The notes under the pieces: model-generated
What the model was told of the DNA's origin: nothing
The model's database searches: none
What the model saw: only the letters and a program-made list of their open reading frames with translations
Made by a program: the position numbers and the translations under genes
Origin: Lingula anatina
Taxonomy: Eukaryota; Brachiopoda; Lingulata; Lingulida; Lingulidae
DNA length: 64,000 nt
Assembly: GCF_001039355.2 (NCBI RefSeq)
Contig: NW_019774848.1
Location: forward strand, 1-64,000
Direction of reading: 5' to 3'
In this document: positions 1 through 12,157 of the stretch, piece after piece
Layout: every line of letters begins with the position of its first letter
Position numbering within the stretch: position 1 is the first letter of the stretch

Positions 1-128
1 GATGACCCGGAAATGTGTCATAGCGCATGCGCAGACGGAATCTGGGGAGTTCCGTAGAGGCGAGTTCGAGAGAGTAGCTGAAGCGAGGACGTCTCTGAAT
101 ATTGTGACAAGATAACGTGAAGAAATCA
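1..128 (+). promoter_or_regulatory. Housekeeping-type promoter / 5' UTR with ETS and NRF1 motifs
   Basis: An ETS-type motif (CCGGAAAT, 7-14) is followed by a near-perfect NRF1 palindrome (AGCGCATGCGCA, 22-33). This pair is typical of TATA-less promoters of broadly expressed animal genes. The first ATG, at 129, lies in a short ORF that runs into a good donor at 156, so 34-155 reads like a first exon. Motifs are seen directly; promoter function is inferred. Confidence 0.5.
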
Positions 129-155
129 TGGAGTGGGCTGACCATCTAGCCAAGG
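129..155 (+). CDS. Putative first coding exon of an unidentified + strand gene (or a uORF in a 5' leader exon)
   Basis: ATG at 129 encodes MEWADHLAK and stops exactly at a strong donor (AAG|GTAAGA) in phase 0. I do not recognise the peptide. One candidate continuation is about 470-508 (AWCDLVKGSEWLER, then AG|GTAAGG), with a weak acceptor. Alternatively this is a non-coding leader exon of ZUP1: spliced to the acceptor at 8142/8143 it would give a 17-codon upstream ORF, and the SLC35F gene would lie antisense in that intron. The two readings cannot be separated without transcripts. Confidence 0.3.
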
Positions 156-2391
156 TAAGACCACTTTTGTACTGTTGACCCGCTGATACATAGCCCCGGT
201 GTTATACTAGCAAGATCTCCAACAACACTCAAAAGACCTGCTGAGCATGAGCCAAGCAAAGTCAAGACGAAACGTGGAAAACGTAACTGTGTGTACTGTA
301 CAGGGTTGGGCATTACAACATCATCTGGCAAGTGAATACAGACATCCTGGGAATGTACAACTTGTGCTGTTGCCTTGTGCAAAGACAGAGGTTGCTTTGC
401 AAGGTCCCATAATTATGTAAACTAATCTCTGAATTATTATCAGACATAAAACTGACAAACTTGGCCAGGCCTGGTGCGACCTGGTTAAAGGATCAGAGTG
501 GTTAGAAAGGTAAGGGCCTCTCTAACCTGTGGGTGCCAATGCCCTTTTTTCAACAAAGTTATAACACATGCAAATCTGGTGCCAATGGCAGATGTAAACA
601 TGTGGTAGCTGTCCTTTTTTACTTAAATGACTTGAAGCTAAGTAGTGCCACAGAGGTCCACGTCGAGGTAGCCTGTACAGAGAAACCAAGATAGTAGGGT
701 AAGGGAAAATCAAAGAAAAAGGTCTGTAACTCCTTTTCAGACTTGTCATTAGTAAAGTATGTACCTGGTAAGGAGCCCAGAAAGTCAGAAGAGGAGAAAT
801 GATTGTGATGTTTTGGCCCATAGTCATACCTGCCAACCCTTATGATTTGGGCAAAAAGTTTCAGACTTTACATCAGGGAATGCTGCTTTAGATTTTTTAC
901 TCTGTAACTTACTACTTTTGATTCAATAAAAATTTTTAAAAAATTGTTTAATGTACTTGCATCATAATTCGATGTTAGATGATGTGATCAAATTTTCTGT
1001 AGTCAAGGAGCCAGTGTTCAACAGAACATCTCATGAGTATAAAAGTGACCAATTTTTTGTGTGAATGTGGAGTTTTAACCTTGAATATGACTTCATCTAT
1101 TACATAGTATAACTTTCATGAGAAGAAAAATTGCTGTCCCTGCAACAGGCTTATGTCATACCACAGAAATATTCTAGACTAGAATAATAAAATCTTAAAG
1201 AACTTACAGCAGCTGCCTTATCACTACCACAAAACATGTCACTATTAACAATTTCTGTGTGGCAATTTAAAATTAAATTGTCATAAATTATAAAATAGCA
1301 CCATGGTTTTGATTCTTATCAAACTCCCTTAAAATAACAATATCAAGATTTATTTTTTTTGTCCAATTGTTTAGGCAGTCCATTTGCAATGAGTCTTGCA
1401 AAATTATTTTAAAATAAAAACTTGATTGGTACCTTAAAGGGATAACAACTGTTCATTTTGGCAAAAAAAGTGAATTTTCCTGGGGTAATGGACAAATTTT
1501 CCATACTTACCAATTGTAAATGAATCCATTCCCACATTCAAAATTGGTCCATTTTTTTTTTCTAAAAAGTTTGTTTTTTTGTTATAATCTCTTAAGAGAT
1601 TATTACAGAGTGTAGCCACCTAGGTCACGTGATGTGATGGCAAGCACAAATTCCAAAATAATTGTTTTAACCGCCATTTTTGGGGGTAAAAAAGGATTTA
1701 TTGCATTTCTGTAAGTTATTTATAATGTATTTATTGTGAAATATGGATATCTTACGATGGGTTGTTATCTCTTTAAAGTCATAGGGAGTAAATTTAGTAA
1801 ATTTTAAGTTTGCTTAGCACAGTACAACATAAATAAGACTTGTTAAAAATAATACCTTACCACAGATGACAATTACTTAACAAAAGCTGAAAATTTTCTT
1901 CCAACCATAAGCTTGCAGCCAACAAGGTTGTCTGTCTTCTTCAGCCTGACGCAAAATTTTCACCTTGTGCTAAACAGTCATCTATGATCCAACTACTAAA
2001 CTAATGAATAATGCAACTGAACAGTGAGTTGAATAAAAGTGGACATAATAAATAATCCAAGAGTTATCATAATGAAAATGTGATATAAATGTGATCCATT
2101 TTCGTGGACCAGTGCATGCCAGTACCCAGTCTTGGATATGCATTTTAAAGGCCCAGTTAGATAAAATTTGCTACAAAGTGAGCTTCTATGCAAAAGATCT
2201 GAGAAATTTGACTTATTCTATCTATTATGCCTTCGACTTATTCTATCTATTATGCCAATCACCCCACCTCTAAGGGTGGTATTTTTTTATGTACAGCTTT
2301 TATAGAGATTCTGTGAAAAATAGAACTATTATGAATTATTGCACAATAACTGTGACTGGTTAATGTCAAACCTGAAATATCTTCTAAGACG
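156..2391. other. Intergenic or intronic stretch without a recognised gene
   Basis: AT-rich sequence with poly-A/T runs. The only structure I can support is the MITE-like element at 1431-1780. ORFs here are short and have no family resemblance. The 3' UTR of the minus-strand transporter should enter this region from 2391 downward, but I found no clear poly(A) signal for it. Confidence 0.5.
1431..1780 (+). mobile_element. MITE-like element, copy 1 of a two-copy family in this window
   Basis: The ends form an imperfect terminal inverted repeat: ACCTTAAAGGGATAACAAC on the left, and on the right the reverse complement of ACTTTAAAGAGATAACAAC (17 of 19 match). There is no coding capacity. The same element, clearly alignable along its whole length and in inverted orientation, lies at 31509-31853. 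Two matching copies about 30 kb apart make this a dispersed repeat and not a chance palindrome. The superfamily is not known. Confidence 0.65.
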
Positions 2392-3983
2392 TCATCTCCC
2401 CCCACACAAAGCACCCTCCGCCTCCCCTTGTATGCTTTCTGGATTACTGCTTTCTGGATTACTGTCTCCCTGCTGTGTCCTCTCATCTCCTAGAACTTGT
2501 TTGTCTAAAAGTTTTTCTTTTTCTTCTGTTTGTTTTGTGGTGGTCCTTCTGTCCGCTGTTTCCTCATTCTCACAAGTTTCAAAGCTTGTGGCTGTCGGTC
2601 GAACACTGTAGATAATGAGACCAACTACTATCACAGCAAAAGCCACAAAGTACAGGACATGAAACTGGAAATTATTGAATTTTGTAGTTATTTTAGTATT
2701 TATATTATACACATCCCTTTTATACTTGCAAAAAAAAAAAACAGAAGACATAACGTGCCCTCACTAAAGAATATTATCCATAGGGTCACATTTTAAGTTA
2801 TTTTTTCTGTGATTTCAATTTGAAATTAACAAAAATTAAAGAAGCAATTTTAAAGTAGGGTCTTTTCATGCAGAGACCAATTAGCGGAGAGGAGGGAGAG
2901 GGGTAGAAAAGCAGAAGTTGCTTCTAAGTAGTACCAAGATCCTTTAGCTCCCTCCCCCCATTCCCCCCAAGAACCTACACAAAAGAGCTATACCACATAA
3001 TTATCAGATACAGTTAAAATATTGTAGCTCTTCAGCGTTCATTCAAGCTTACCTGATACTTGAACAATAACAGACCAAAGAGTAAAACATAAAAATTTGT
3101 GGACAGAATGGAGAGATTCACGGAGGTGGCACTGGTGTATTTGATAACCACAGGCATGCTGGAGTAGAGCGCAAACTGACACAGGACAAAACTGACCAAT
3201 AGCAAGTCTGGAATTGAAGAAAACCCTCTGGTAACGATCAACCTGGTAATGATGGGTCCCATAATTAGTTAAAATACTTAAAACAATTTTCCAAAAAAAA
3301 AAAAAAAAGAATTTTACTTCAATATACAGTTTTATACATATATATATACAGTTTTTTAAAATAGTTTATATCATGTTAATAAAGCATTTTTATGTGAAGT
3401 CGTTTTTATTTTCTTCACATTTTCCTACCTATGTGATATGAAGAGAAATCTATGCCTCTGACTTCATGGTGTTCTAAGATGGCGCTGAAAAGAATTGGAA
3501 CATTATGTCGGCGATTCAGATAATTTTTAATATGTGAGCATTACAAATGACACATAACTTATATATTTAAATACACATACCAAAAAAATTATACACCATG
3601 CTAATTACAATAGTTAAAGCCAGTATAAACCTTTTACCTGATAAAAAAATTTTATTTATTCCCATAAAAATAATTTTATTATACCGAAGTGTACATCAAC
3701 TTAAAAGGAATATTTCAGGAGTTAAACATGAATGAAATTTATTCAAACTGAAACCTCACAAAGGTCCTTACAACTGAACACCATTGATGAAGCTCCCAAA
3801 AAGTCCAATCATGCCTAAAAATTCCACCATGCCATGGCTGCGGACAGTCACCTCTTGGGCAACATTGGACACACCATATAATGCAGCGCCACCTATGGTC
3901 ATAATATCACCCTGCCACTGTCTGGGAGCTACGCAAGCCAGAAAGTGGTAGATATTTAAATCATGATTTCAGTTTACTGATAT

Positions 3984-4042
<59 letters not shown>

Positions 4043-5726
4043 CGCGCGAGAGCTAAAGCTATATTTCACATCACCTGCAAGGTCCCAAATTCTTCCTTTA
4101 AAAACATGAAACCTCATGCCATTTTTATGAATAACATTTCCCCAGTTTAATCAACACTACTCATTTGATTAAAATTTTGTATAGGATTCAGCTTTGTGCA
4201 AAAGTTTGAATGCACAGGTCTCAAAGAATCAACCTCAGTATCTCCAAGTGTAAGATGAAGAAGTGTGTATGGCAATATAGTCATATAACATGTCTCACCT
4301 GTATCTTGACTAGGATTGGCAAAACTGTCCACAGCCACCAAACCTCCGCCGCCAGCGATACACAGCAGAACTCCGCAGATGTGAGTGGCCTGGAAGCGCA
4401 CTTTTAGCACCATCCAAGACAGCAGCATTACCACTGGGACACTGAAGCCATTAAGGAGCTGGAATGGATGGAATGTCACATATCTGATCAAAATGCTTCA
4501 AACTCTAGGAGAGCTTTGGGTGTATGGATGGATGGGTGGGTGGGTGGGTGTATGGGTGGGTGGGTGGGTGGGCGGGCCCTTGGGGGCAGTTTAAATGAAT
4601 TGCACTTTTGGCTGGGAAAAGATCCACAAGGAATCAAAATTTGACAGAAATTTTATGAACATATATAGGTTCTACTGTAAAAAGGTTCGCTTTTTAAGAT
4701 CCCCCCCCCCCCCCAACACCACCACTTTGAAAATGCTGGCAACAGCCTGTTTAAGTTCCTCTGTTTTTGCTAACCTAGATCACAAATCAGGCATTAAAAC
4801 ATTTGCATCCTGAGAAGCAATATTTTCATTCACAACGTAAAGCACAATTTTTTGTAATTAAAAAGTTGAAAACTTTTTTCACCTATGCCTAAGTCTGCAC
4901 ATTGGAGTTTGACCTGATAAATTAATTTAAACAAATATTAAAATAAATAATAATTCACAGCAGTCAATGCCTACCTGTACACTGTTGACAGTGGTGTACC
5001 TAAATGCACTGATTATTAGGTAATTAGCTTCCACATCAGCTACTGCTACCAGAAAATACTTCCAGCCACGACTTCGGAGAACAGAGCAAATATTTTGATG
5101 TTCTCTCCTAGAAGCTAGGATGGAGCCATAGATTCCACCAAGAAGACAGTAACCAACAAATGATTGAGCTAAAAAAGAAATGAAAAAAAAAATTAATAAA
5201 AAAAAAAAAACGACCATCAGATAAAGTGTTCTTTTTTCATGTCCCTATGAGGTCACATAATCATAAAATGGTTAAGTTAATTATAAATAAAATATACATA
5301 TACCTATTTCATTTCCATTTCAGTTTTTTTTCATTATTCAGCCTGTAACCCCAATAAATTCAGGAGAAAAGATCCACTTGAATCAAAATTTGTTGAGAAC
5401 TTTTTAAAGCAATGTAAATACTCTTTTGTCACAAACAAATTAAAGGTAAAGGGTAAAGAAAAAGCACTGATGAGACTTTTCCAACTTTTGTCAGAATTCC
5501 TACTTTTTCTGGGTCATTTGGGTCGTTCTTGTAAATCCTGTACCCTGGGCCCTCGGCCAATTTTCCTACTTTTCAGTGAGGACTGATCTCATCCCAGTAT
5601 ATTGTCTGGGGGGTAATAACATAGACATGACCATAACCAGAAGCTGAGTACTGACCTGTTGGGGCCTGTTGGGGCCTGAGCAGCAGGGACAGCCACTGAC
5701 CTAGTGCTACAGCCTTGCCTACAGAC
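2392..5726 (-). CDS. SLC35F1/F2-type solute carrier (DMT superfamily membrane transporter), 5' end missing
   Basis: Seven exons on the minus strand: 5726-5656, 5168-4975, 4458-4299, 3928-3772, 3484-3429, 3207-3053 and 2664-2392. They total 1066 nt and read in one frame to a TGA at 2392, giving 354 residues against about 374 for human SLC35F2, so only some 20 N-terminal residues are missing. Diagnostic stretches match the family: [10 protein letters not shown] (first membrane helix), [44 protein letters not shown] and [16 protein letters not shown]. These hydrophobic stretches would form most of a roughly ten-helix fold. The tail is hydrophilic, with a SNPES duplication. The family is placed in the drug/metabolite transporter superfamily; the substrate is uncertain. 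Compared with human SLC35F2, about a dozen residues after helix 1 are absent. The paralogue (F1 or F2) cannot be decided. The start codon was not found; an ATG near 5885 with a weak donor is one possibility. Confidence 0.85.
3984..4044. repeat. (GT)n/(GA)n microsatellite
   Basis: A pure GT run of about 40 bp changes to GA and then GC-rich GAG. It lies in a transporter intron. Confidence 0.9.
4525..4578 (+). repeat. (GGGT)n microsatellite with G-quadruplex potential
   Basis: GGGT repeats give at least two sets of four G3 tracts with one-base loops, interrupted by TAT. The C-rich strand is the coding sense of the minus-strand transporter, so the G-rich strand is its template. Located in the intron upstream of the exon at 4299-4458. 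Confidence 0.8.
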
Positions 5727-8142
5727 CTGCAGAAACAAATTATTACGTACAAAACACAATGAACTTCTTAACAAACTAGATGATTAAGTTGTTGCTTGCT
5801 GTTATTGGCAGATAAATTACTCGGTATAAGGCATTGACAGACCGTATTCGACCATGCGTGTAGAGTCTGACTCGTTTTTCATCTGAAGGAAAGGAAACAC
5901 TTTTAATTAAAAATGTCATCGCGTCCATTTTTGATTCGTACCTCCCTTAATATCCTTACTCAGATGACGGTGACACATTTCAATGACTATTTAATACATC
6001 AATGTCGAAAGAAAATAGACATGTTGATAACGTACGCCATCGATGTTGCTTGCTGTGGCTGTGGCATCTTATTTCAACCTCTCTCCTCTCCACCACTCCC
6101 GCACACACGCCGTGACCTATTTAAATGTGCGCGCGCAATTTTAATTCGGTGTTATTAATTTTTTCTACGCAAGTGGAAGCCGGGTTTTAACAAAGTTTAT
6201 TTACTTTCTGTGCAACTCTAGGTAAACTTGTGTCAAGAGCTGATTTTAGCCATAAAGGACTTCTCCGAGTGTCAACTAGCTGTCGCTCGATCTCTTCTTG
6301 AGAGGTGACGAACTTTGCCAGGGTCAGCTACAGTACATGTACAACAGTTGTTCAAAGTGAAAGTCTTTATATATATATATATATACATGTAAATATAAGT
6401 GCACGGGTGATGAAATGCTGCCCTTAAAATCGTTGGTCTTAACCTAGTCTTCATGGTTCAACCTGATGTTATTCATCTGAGTGTGATCACTAATAGTAAT
6501 ACTACATGAAGTGTACATGTGGGATGTAGTATATATACAGACTCGGGAAACATTTAATACAATTACCATATTCGGTGGCGGATTTAGAGGTGGGGGAGTC
6601 AGGGGGTGAAAAATATAACACAACAATATTCCCCTCTTGAAATTAAAATGTTGACTAGCTAAACCATATGTATAGTTTTAAATTGCTTTTTGCCCGACTC
6701 TGTGTGTGTTTTTAACTGTATTAAAGGGCACCGTTTGCTCTCCAGAAAACCCAAAAATTTTCGGAGCCCTTGAAAAGGCCCCGACCCCCACACAAAGGGG
6801 GCAATGGTCAGCTTCGCATCTGAGGTCTGTCATTCTAGACCCCCCCCCCCCCTTCAAATAATCCTGGATCCGCCCCTGATACTAAACATAAACTATATCT
6901 GGATGATTTCAGACGTCAGAATATTGAACAATGCCAGTAAGAATGTTTTTACATTTTCTTTCTCATAGTCGAAATATGTTTAGCATTTGGCAAAATTTTA
7001 CTGTAATTTTAGAGTAACCACAGACTTATAAAAGGTCTTATTTATACACGTATTAATTGCCTAATATAGTTTTATTGACAACCGTGAAACCAATTACTAA
7101 AATGGTTGTCTACAGCATACTATGTTTAAGATACTAGTACTAATATTGATGTTATATTACTTCATGTTTTAACTTAGAGAAATTGGCCATAATGCCGGTA
7201 CTTATATGATTGCAAATTCTCTCAAAATACAGTGTTAATTGGATTAATGTTACCCAAGGCTCAAATGAAGTGATTGGATTATTAATTAAGAGAAGTAAAC
7301 AGAATTTATTGCCAGGTCAGTAATTCAATCTCAAAACATGACTTAATGTCACTGCTTGTTGTCACTAAATAGAAAAGGGAATAGAAAACAACTGATGATT
7401 CTCATACCTCAAAATAGAATCAAATGAAATGAAAACAAAACTGATGAACTGAAACGACAGCTAATGAGTTTACCAAGAAATATGCTCTGTAATTCTATGC
7501 CATATGGTTGTGTGTTTAATACTGATCAGTAAGTGCACATATGTTTAAGTACTGGTAATTTTTTAATGTGTCCAATGTTTTTATGTACTAAAATTTTTTG
7601 CAGATCATTTTCAAAATCATTTTATGCTATTATTTTTTCCAATAATATTTTCGTCCCAGAAGAACCGTGTTATAGCTCATTGTAATGGAAGTAATAGCAT
7701 TACAGTTTTGTCTGTGGCAGATATCACAACAACAGTTGCTATCCGTTTAGAAAAACAACATTGTCATAAAAGAGTTGATGCCAGAACACCTTTAATTAGA
7801 ATAGAGCACTAAAATCTATACTTGGTTGATATGCATTGTAGAGCAATTCCAATATCATTCTCTTCCAAAGCTCATACATCATCCACATTAACAGAGGTGT
7901 TACTGCAGCACTAGGATATGTCAGCACTCTACGCTAAAGATTTCACTTTGTTTGCTATTCTCCTAAACCCGGTGCTGTCCAGCTGGAATTTTGTATTTTA
8001 GTCCAAGGCAGCTTTAGCATAGATCTTGGAGCAGTATTCCCCAGGTACTTGCAAGCTATTAACTGCAGCATAACGATTAGATGAACTGTCTGGAAGCTAT
8101 AGACTGAACTGTACACTGCTCTTGCTTTTTTATTTCATCTAG
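5727..8142. other. Region between the transporter and ZUP1, probably holding their 5' exons and promoters
   Basis: About 5.88-6.32 kb is richer in CpG than its surroundings (for example GTGCGCGCGC near 6127), which would suit a promoter for the transporter, ZUP1 or both. No exon could be fixed. A hAT-like repeat lies at 6572-6880. The remainder is AT-rich with no recognisable coding sequence. Confidence 0.35.
6572..6880. mobile_element. hAT-like non-autonomous repeat with GGCGGAT termini
   Basis: The left end reads GGTGGCGGATTTAGAGG and the right end is the reverse complement of CAGGGGCGGATCCAGG, followed inward by a poly-C tract. Ends of the form CAGKGGCGGATYYAG with an adjacent G/C run are common among hAT-type MITEs of animals. 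There is no transposase. I could not find a convincing 8-bp target duplication. Confidence 0.5.
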
Positions 8143-11100
8143 TTATTCAGAAGAGCCACTGGAGAGTGACAGCTAGGATTGAAGGACTGATATCTGTGTA
8201 TCTAACATTCTGGGATGGCAGAAGGAGGAGAAAAGGCGCAGTTTACCTGTGAAATCTGTGGCCAGGAAGGGTTAAGTGAGGAAGACATGCGGTCCCATGT
8301 ATTGATTGTACATGTGGAAGGCTCAGTATCGTGCCCATTTTGTGATATAGAGGGCAGTGCTGTTGACGAGATGAATTATCATATTAACATGGTTCATTTA
8401 GATTATTTGAGTCCATCAAAGGAGAGCAGAGGAGGAAACAATTCCACAGCGCAGAGCAGCCGCCCAGTCAGTAACGCAGACAACGTGGAGGAAATGCCGT
8501 GCTATGGTAAAAAAGCAAAAACAAAACAGACAGTGTCTGGTAGGGATTCCCCCCAGCTGCTGGTCAGTAGTCCAGTGAGACAAGGATCAGAGATGACCAG
8601 GCAGGAGTCTGCTACCACCTCCAACCAGGCCAGTATGAGGGCCAGGCTGTACCTGGAGGTGCGGTCCCCAGGGGCTGGCAGCACCGACAGTTCTAACATG
8701 GACAGTGCCAGCGAAACCAGCACCGGGAGTGAACCCATGGACACAGCTCAAAGTTCAGACAGTGACAGTGGGGGTCAGCCATTCCACTGTCCACTCTGTG
8801 CATGGAGCACAAACTCTTCTGCTGAAATACAGCACCATGTGAACTTTCAACATGTGGATATCCTGAGCCCAGCCAACCCCAGGGGGAAGGGGCTCCTACA
8901 GGGGGGACTGGAGAATCAGAATGACATAAACATACCATCTACTAGTAGCAGTGGTGCCAAGGAACTGTTTGAGTGCCCACTGTGCGGGCTACACACACAT
9001 ACTGCTAATGCCTTGGAAGTGCATGTGAACATAAAACATAAAGATATATTGAGTCCAGAGGATGGTATGCTGAGAGCCCCAATAGCAGAGATTGAGGAGG
9101 ATGACAGCCACTGTTGTCCTGTGTGTGGTATGGAGTTTGCATGTCTGGCCAGTTTAACGGCCCATGTAGACGGTCACTTTTCTGCTGCCCAGACACCAGG
9201 TACCAGTATTTATTAAAAAGAAAATTTTCTAAGGAAAGGAAAGTGGTTGAAACGTAAATTGTTGGACTTCTCATATGGCTTTTTTTTATATAGAGTTTCA
9301 CTCTATAGTTCCTCATTTACAAGGCCATTTGGGTAATTTTAAGAAGACATTTATACTAGTTTCTGGAGGACTTTTTATTCAAATTGTAAATTAGATAAAG
9401 GCATAAATAATCACAAATGGAAGAACTCCCAATATTTTTCACCCATAAGGAAATATCAGTGTTGTAATGAATTTGTGACCGTGCATATTCTATTGTATTA
9501 ATTTGAAATTCCTAATGTCTGTCTTTGTTTCTTCTGAAGTGAATGGAGTGGCAGACAATGCCCTGGTACAAGACATTGAAAGAAAGGAGAAAGCTGCTCA
9601 ACAATCTCTAGAACAAAAGGAGTTTGAAAGGTTACAGGTAAAAAAAACACATTTATGTGTTGTCAAACCAATAAGCTACATAATTTGATAGTGACCCTTA
9701 CAGTGCTTTTATTACATATAGAAGTATACAGAAGCCTACTTTTCAATTTTTTGCTAAGGAACAACTCTTCTGGAATGTTTTAATTTTCAGAATTTATCAC
9801 TTAAAGTACCACACTCACAGTATCGGAAAAATTCACAATTTTCCTCATTGAAAAGATTAAGTCATTACCATTATTTTAAATGTATACTTGATGCACAATT
9901 AATCGCAAGTGGACAAAATGTTCATTTTTGAAAAAATTCTCGTTTTATGGTTTTGTCGACATACCATGTATTCTGTGCTATGTCTAGATGGAAATTATTT
10001 AAAACACTAATTAATTTCATGAATACACTTTTTATAAATGAACTATATATACAGGAAAAGTGATGGCCTCTTTACAGTTACTACAAATATCACATAAGTG
10101 TAGTATTAACTAAATATAAAGGTGCCTGCTTTGCTAGAATTAGTTGTCATAGTTATCAGGGTTGCACAATCTGTAGATAGTCATACATACGAGATATGTA
10201 TCATTTGGAATTGAAGTAGACATTATATATCTTGACTGTCGATGTTATAGATCTTGACTGTCACACAGAATTATCTGCTTCACTCGTAACACTTGGCTTT
10301 TTCCCCCAAGGACATAGCCAAAATCACCTGTGGTAACATATGGTAACCCTGGGGGGACGGGGAACACCCACATATCCTGTATACCCCTGAGTTTTGGGTA
10401 CAGTGTCTGTCCCTGGGGGACAGGGGGAACACCCACATATCCTGTATACCCCTGAGTTCTGGGCACAGTGTCTTTCCCTGGGGGACATAGGGAACACCCA
10501 CATGTCCTCTATACCCCGAGTTTGGGTACATTGTCTTTCCCTGGGGGACAGGGGGAACACCCACATGTCCTCTATACCTCTGAGTTTGGGTACATTGTCT
10601 TTCCCTGGGGGACAGGGGGAACACCCACATGTCCTCTATACCCCGAGTTTGGGTACATTGTCTTTCCCTGGGGGACAGGGGGAACACCCACATGTCCTCT
10701 ATACCTCTGAGTTGTGATGATAACTGTTTGAGCAATTCAAAATAAAACAGATTTCCAGTTCTGGACTTGAAGTTTTAGTGCAGGAAAGCATTGCTGGTTT
10801 TCCTCACATAAAATGAACCAAGTTCTTGTCTGTATATAGCCATATGTGTTGAATCAGTGAGGTTTAATTTGCTGTGGATTTTCCTCAAGATATCTTTGTT
10901 CTGTGTAGGAGAAGCAATCATTTTCTACATTTAATACTCCTAGTTATTGACATATCTTCTTTCTTAATCTGATTCCCTTTTTATTTTTTTTACAACATCC
11001 ATCCATCTCATGAAGCATGAAAGCTCTGCACAGAAATATTCTTATTAAATAAATTAATTTTGATTGATTTTCTGTGTGTGCACTGTATAAGCAGTGGCGT

Positions 11101-12106
11101 TCTCCCGGCCTCCTTCTCCTTAGAGAAAGGCTATCTTGCTTTGAAGTTGTAATTTTAGAACTAATTGTGAATAACAGATCACTTCAAACTCACAGGGGAA
11201 GGATTACTTTTAAATGGGAATATCGGAGAAAGAATCTAGGTTAATACCAATATTTATAGAATATTATTCAATAAATTGCAAATAAATTTGAACAAATAAA
11301 AAGGTGATGTAGTGGATCTATAGTCGTGTGAATCATGTGTTCAATAATGATGACTTTTATTAAATTCTTTTAAGGTCCCTGTTCTGGTTAGAGTATCTAT
11401 TGCTCTAGACTCCCCCTTGTGTAAAGTTCCAGTTACTTCATGTACATAACAGGCTATGTTCTTGAGTAGTAATGACTGGTTTTCTCTACCAATTTCTGAT
11501 TAGATTTGTTACCATGGGGATTTGCTCATTTTGTAGTAGTACAGGTGCCTATGCGTTCACACAAACTTGTCAGATGGACAAATCCCTCCATGATGCCTGT
11601 TTATTCCAGTTGTTCTCTACTTTAGTGGGTTGATCCTAACAGCTCCAAGGTTTCCACAGAGCAAGTGCCCACTTTAAAGAGTCTTCTGAAAAATTTTTGA
11701 CAACTGAAACGAATGTCAAAGCTTAGCATGCAGCGTCAAATGTTAAGTCTGCTACAAGCCACAGCAAATGAAGGCCAAGTAAAATCTAAGTACAATCCAA
11801 CAAAATGCCATGATATTCATCATTTCTAGAGACACTGGATTGATCACTTGTGTTTTTTTGTCATGTGTAAACTCCAAGCATCCAAAGTTCAAATTATCAT
11901 TTATGTCATTGATACATGGGGAGAGTTAGTGGTTTAATTATATTTTGGAAGGCAGTGGTATCCAGACAGTACACTAGGCATCATCATCATTGAATAGACT
12001 TCAGACTAATTCAGTTTGATGTGAAGCTGGTCTGATGAAGCTGACCTCTGTTGAACACAGACAACAATCCACCTGGAATAGAACTGCTGCCCACAGCCTT
12101 CTCTCG

Positions 12107-12157
<51 letters not shown>

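Noticed and set aside
10340-10712. CRISPR-like spacing of repeats (also 13.6 kb and 57.7 kb arrays)
   Set aside because: Units are contiguous tandem repeats with no unique spacers, in a eukaryotic genome.
10245-10735. Overlapping repeat-protein ORFs on both strands
   Set aside because: They follow the 64-bp minisatellite whose drift in unit length breaks any common frame; no homology.
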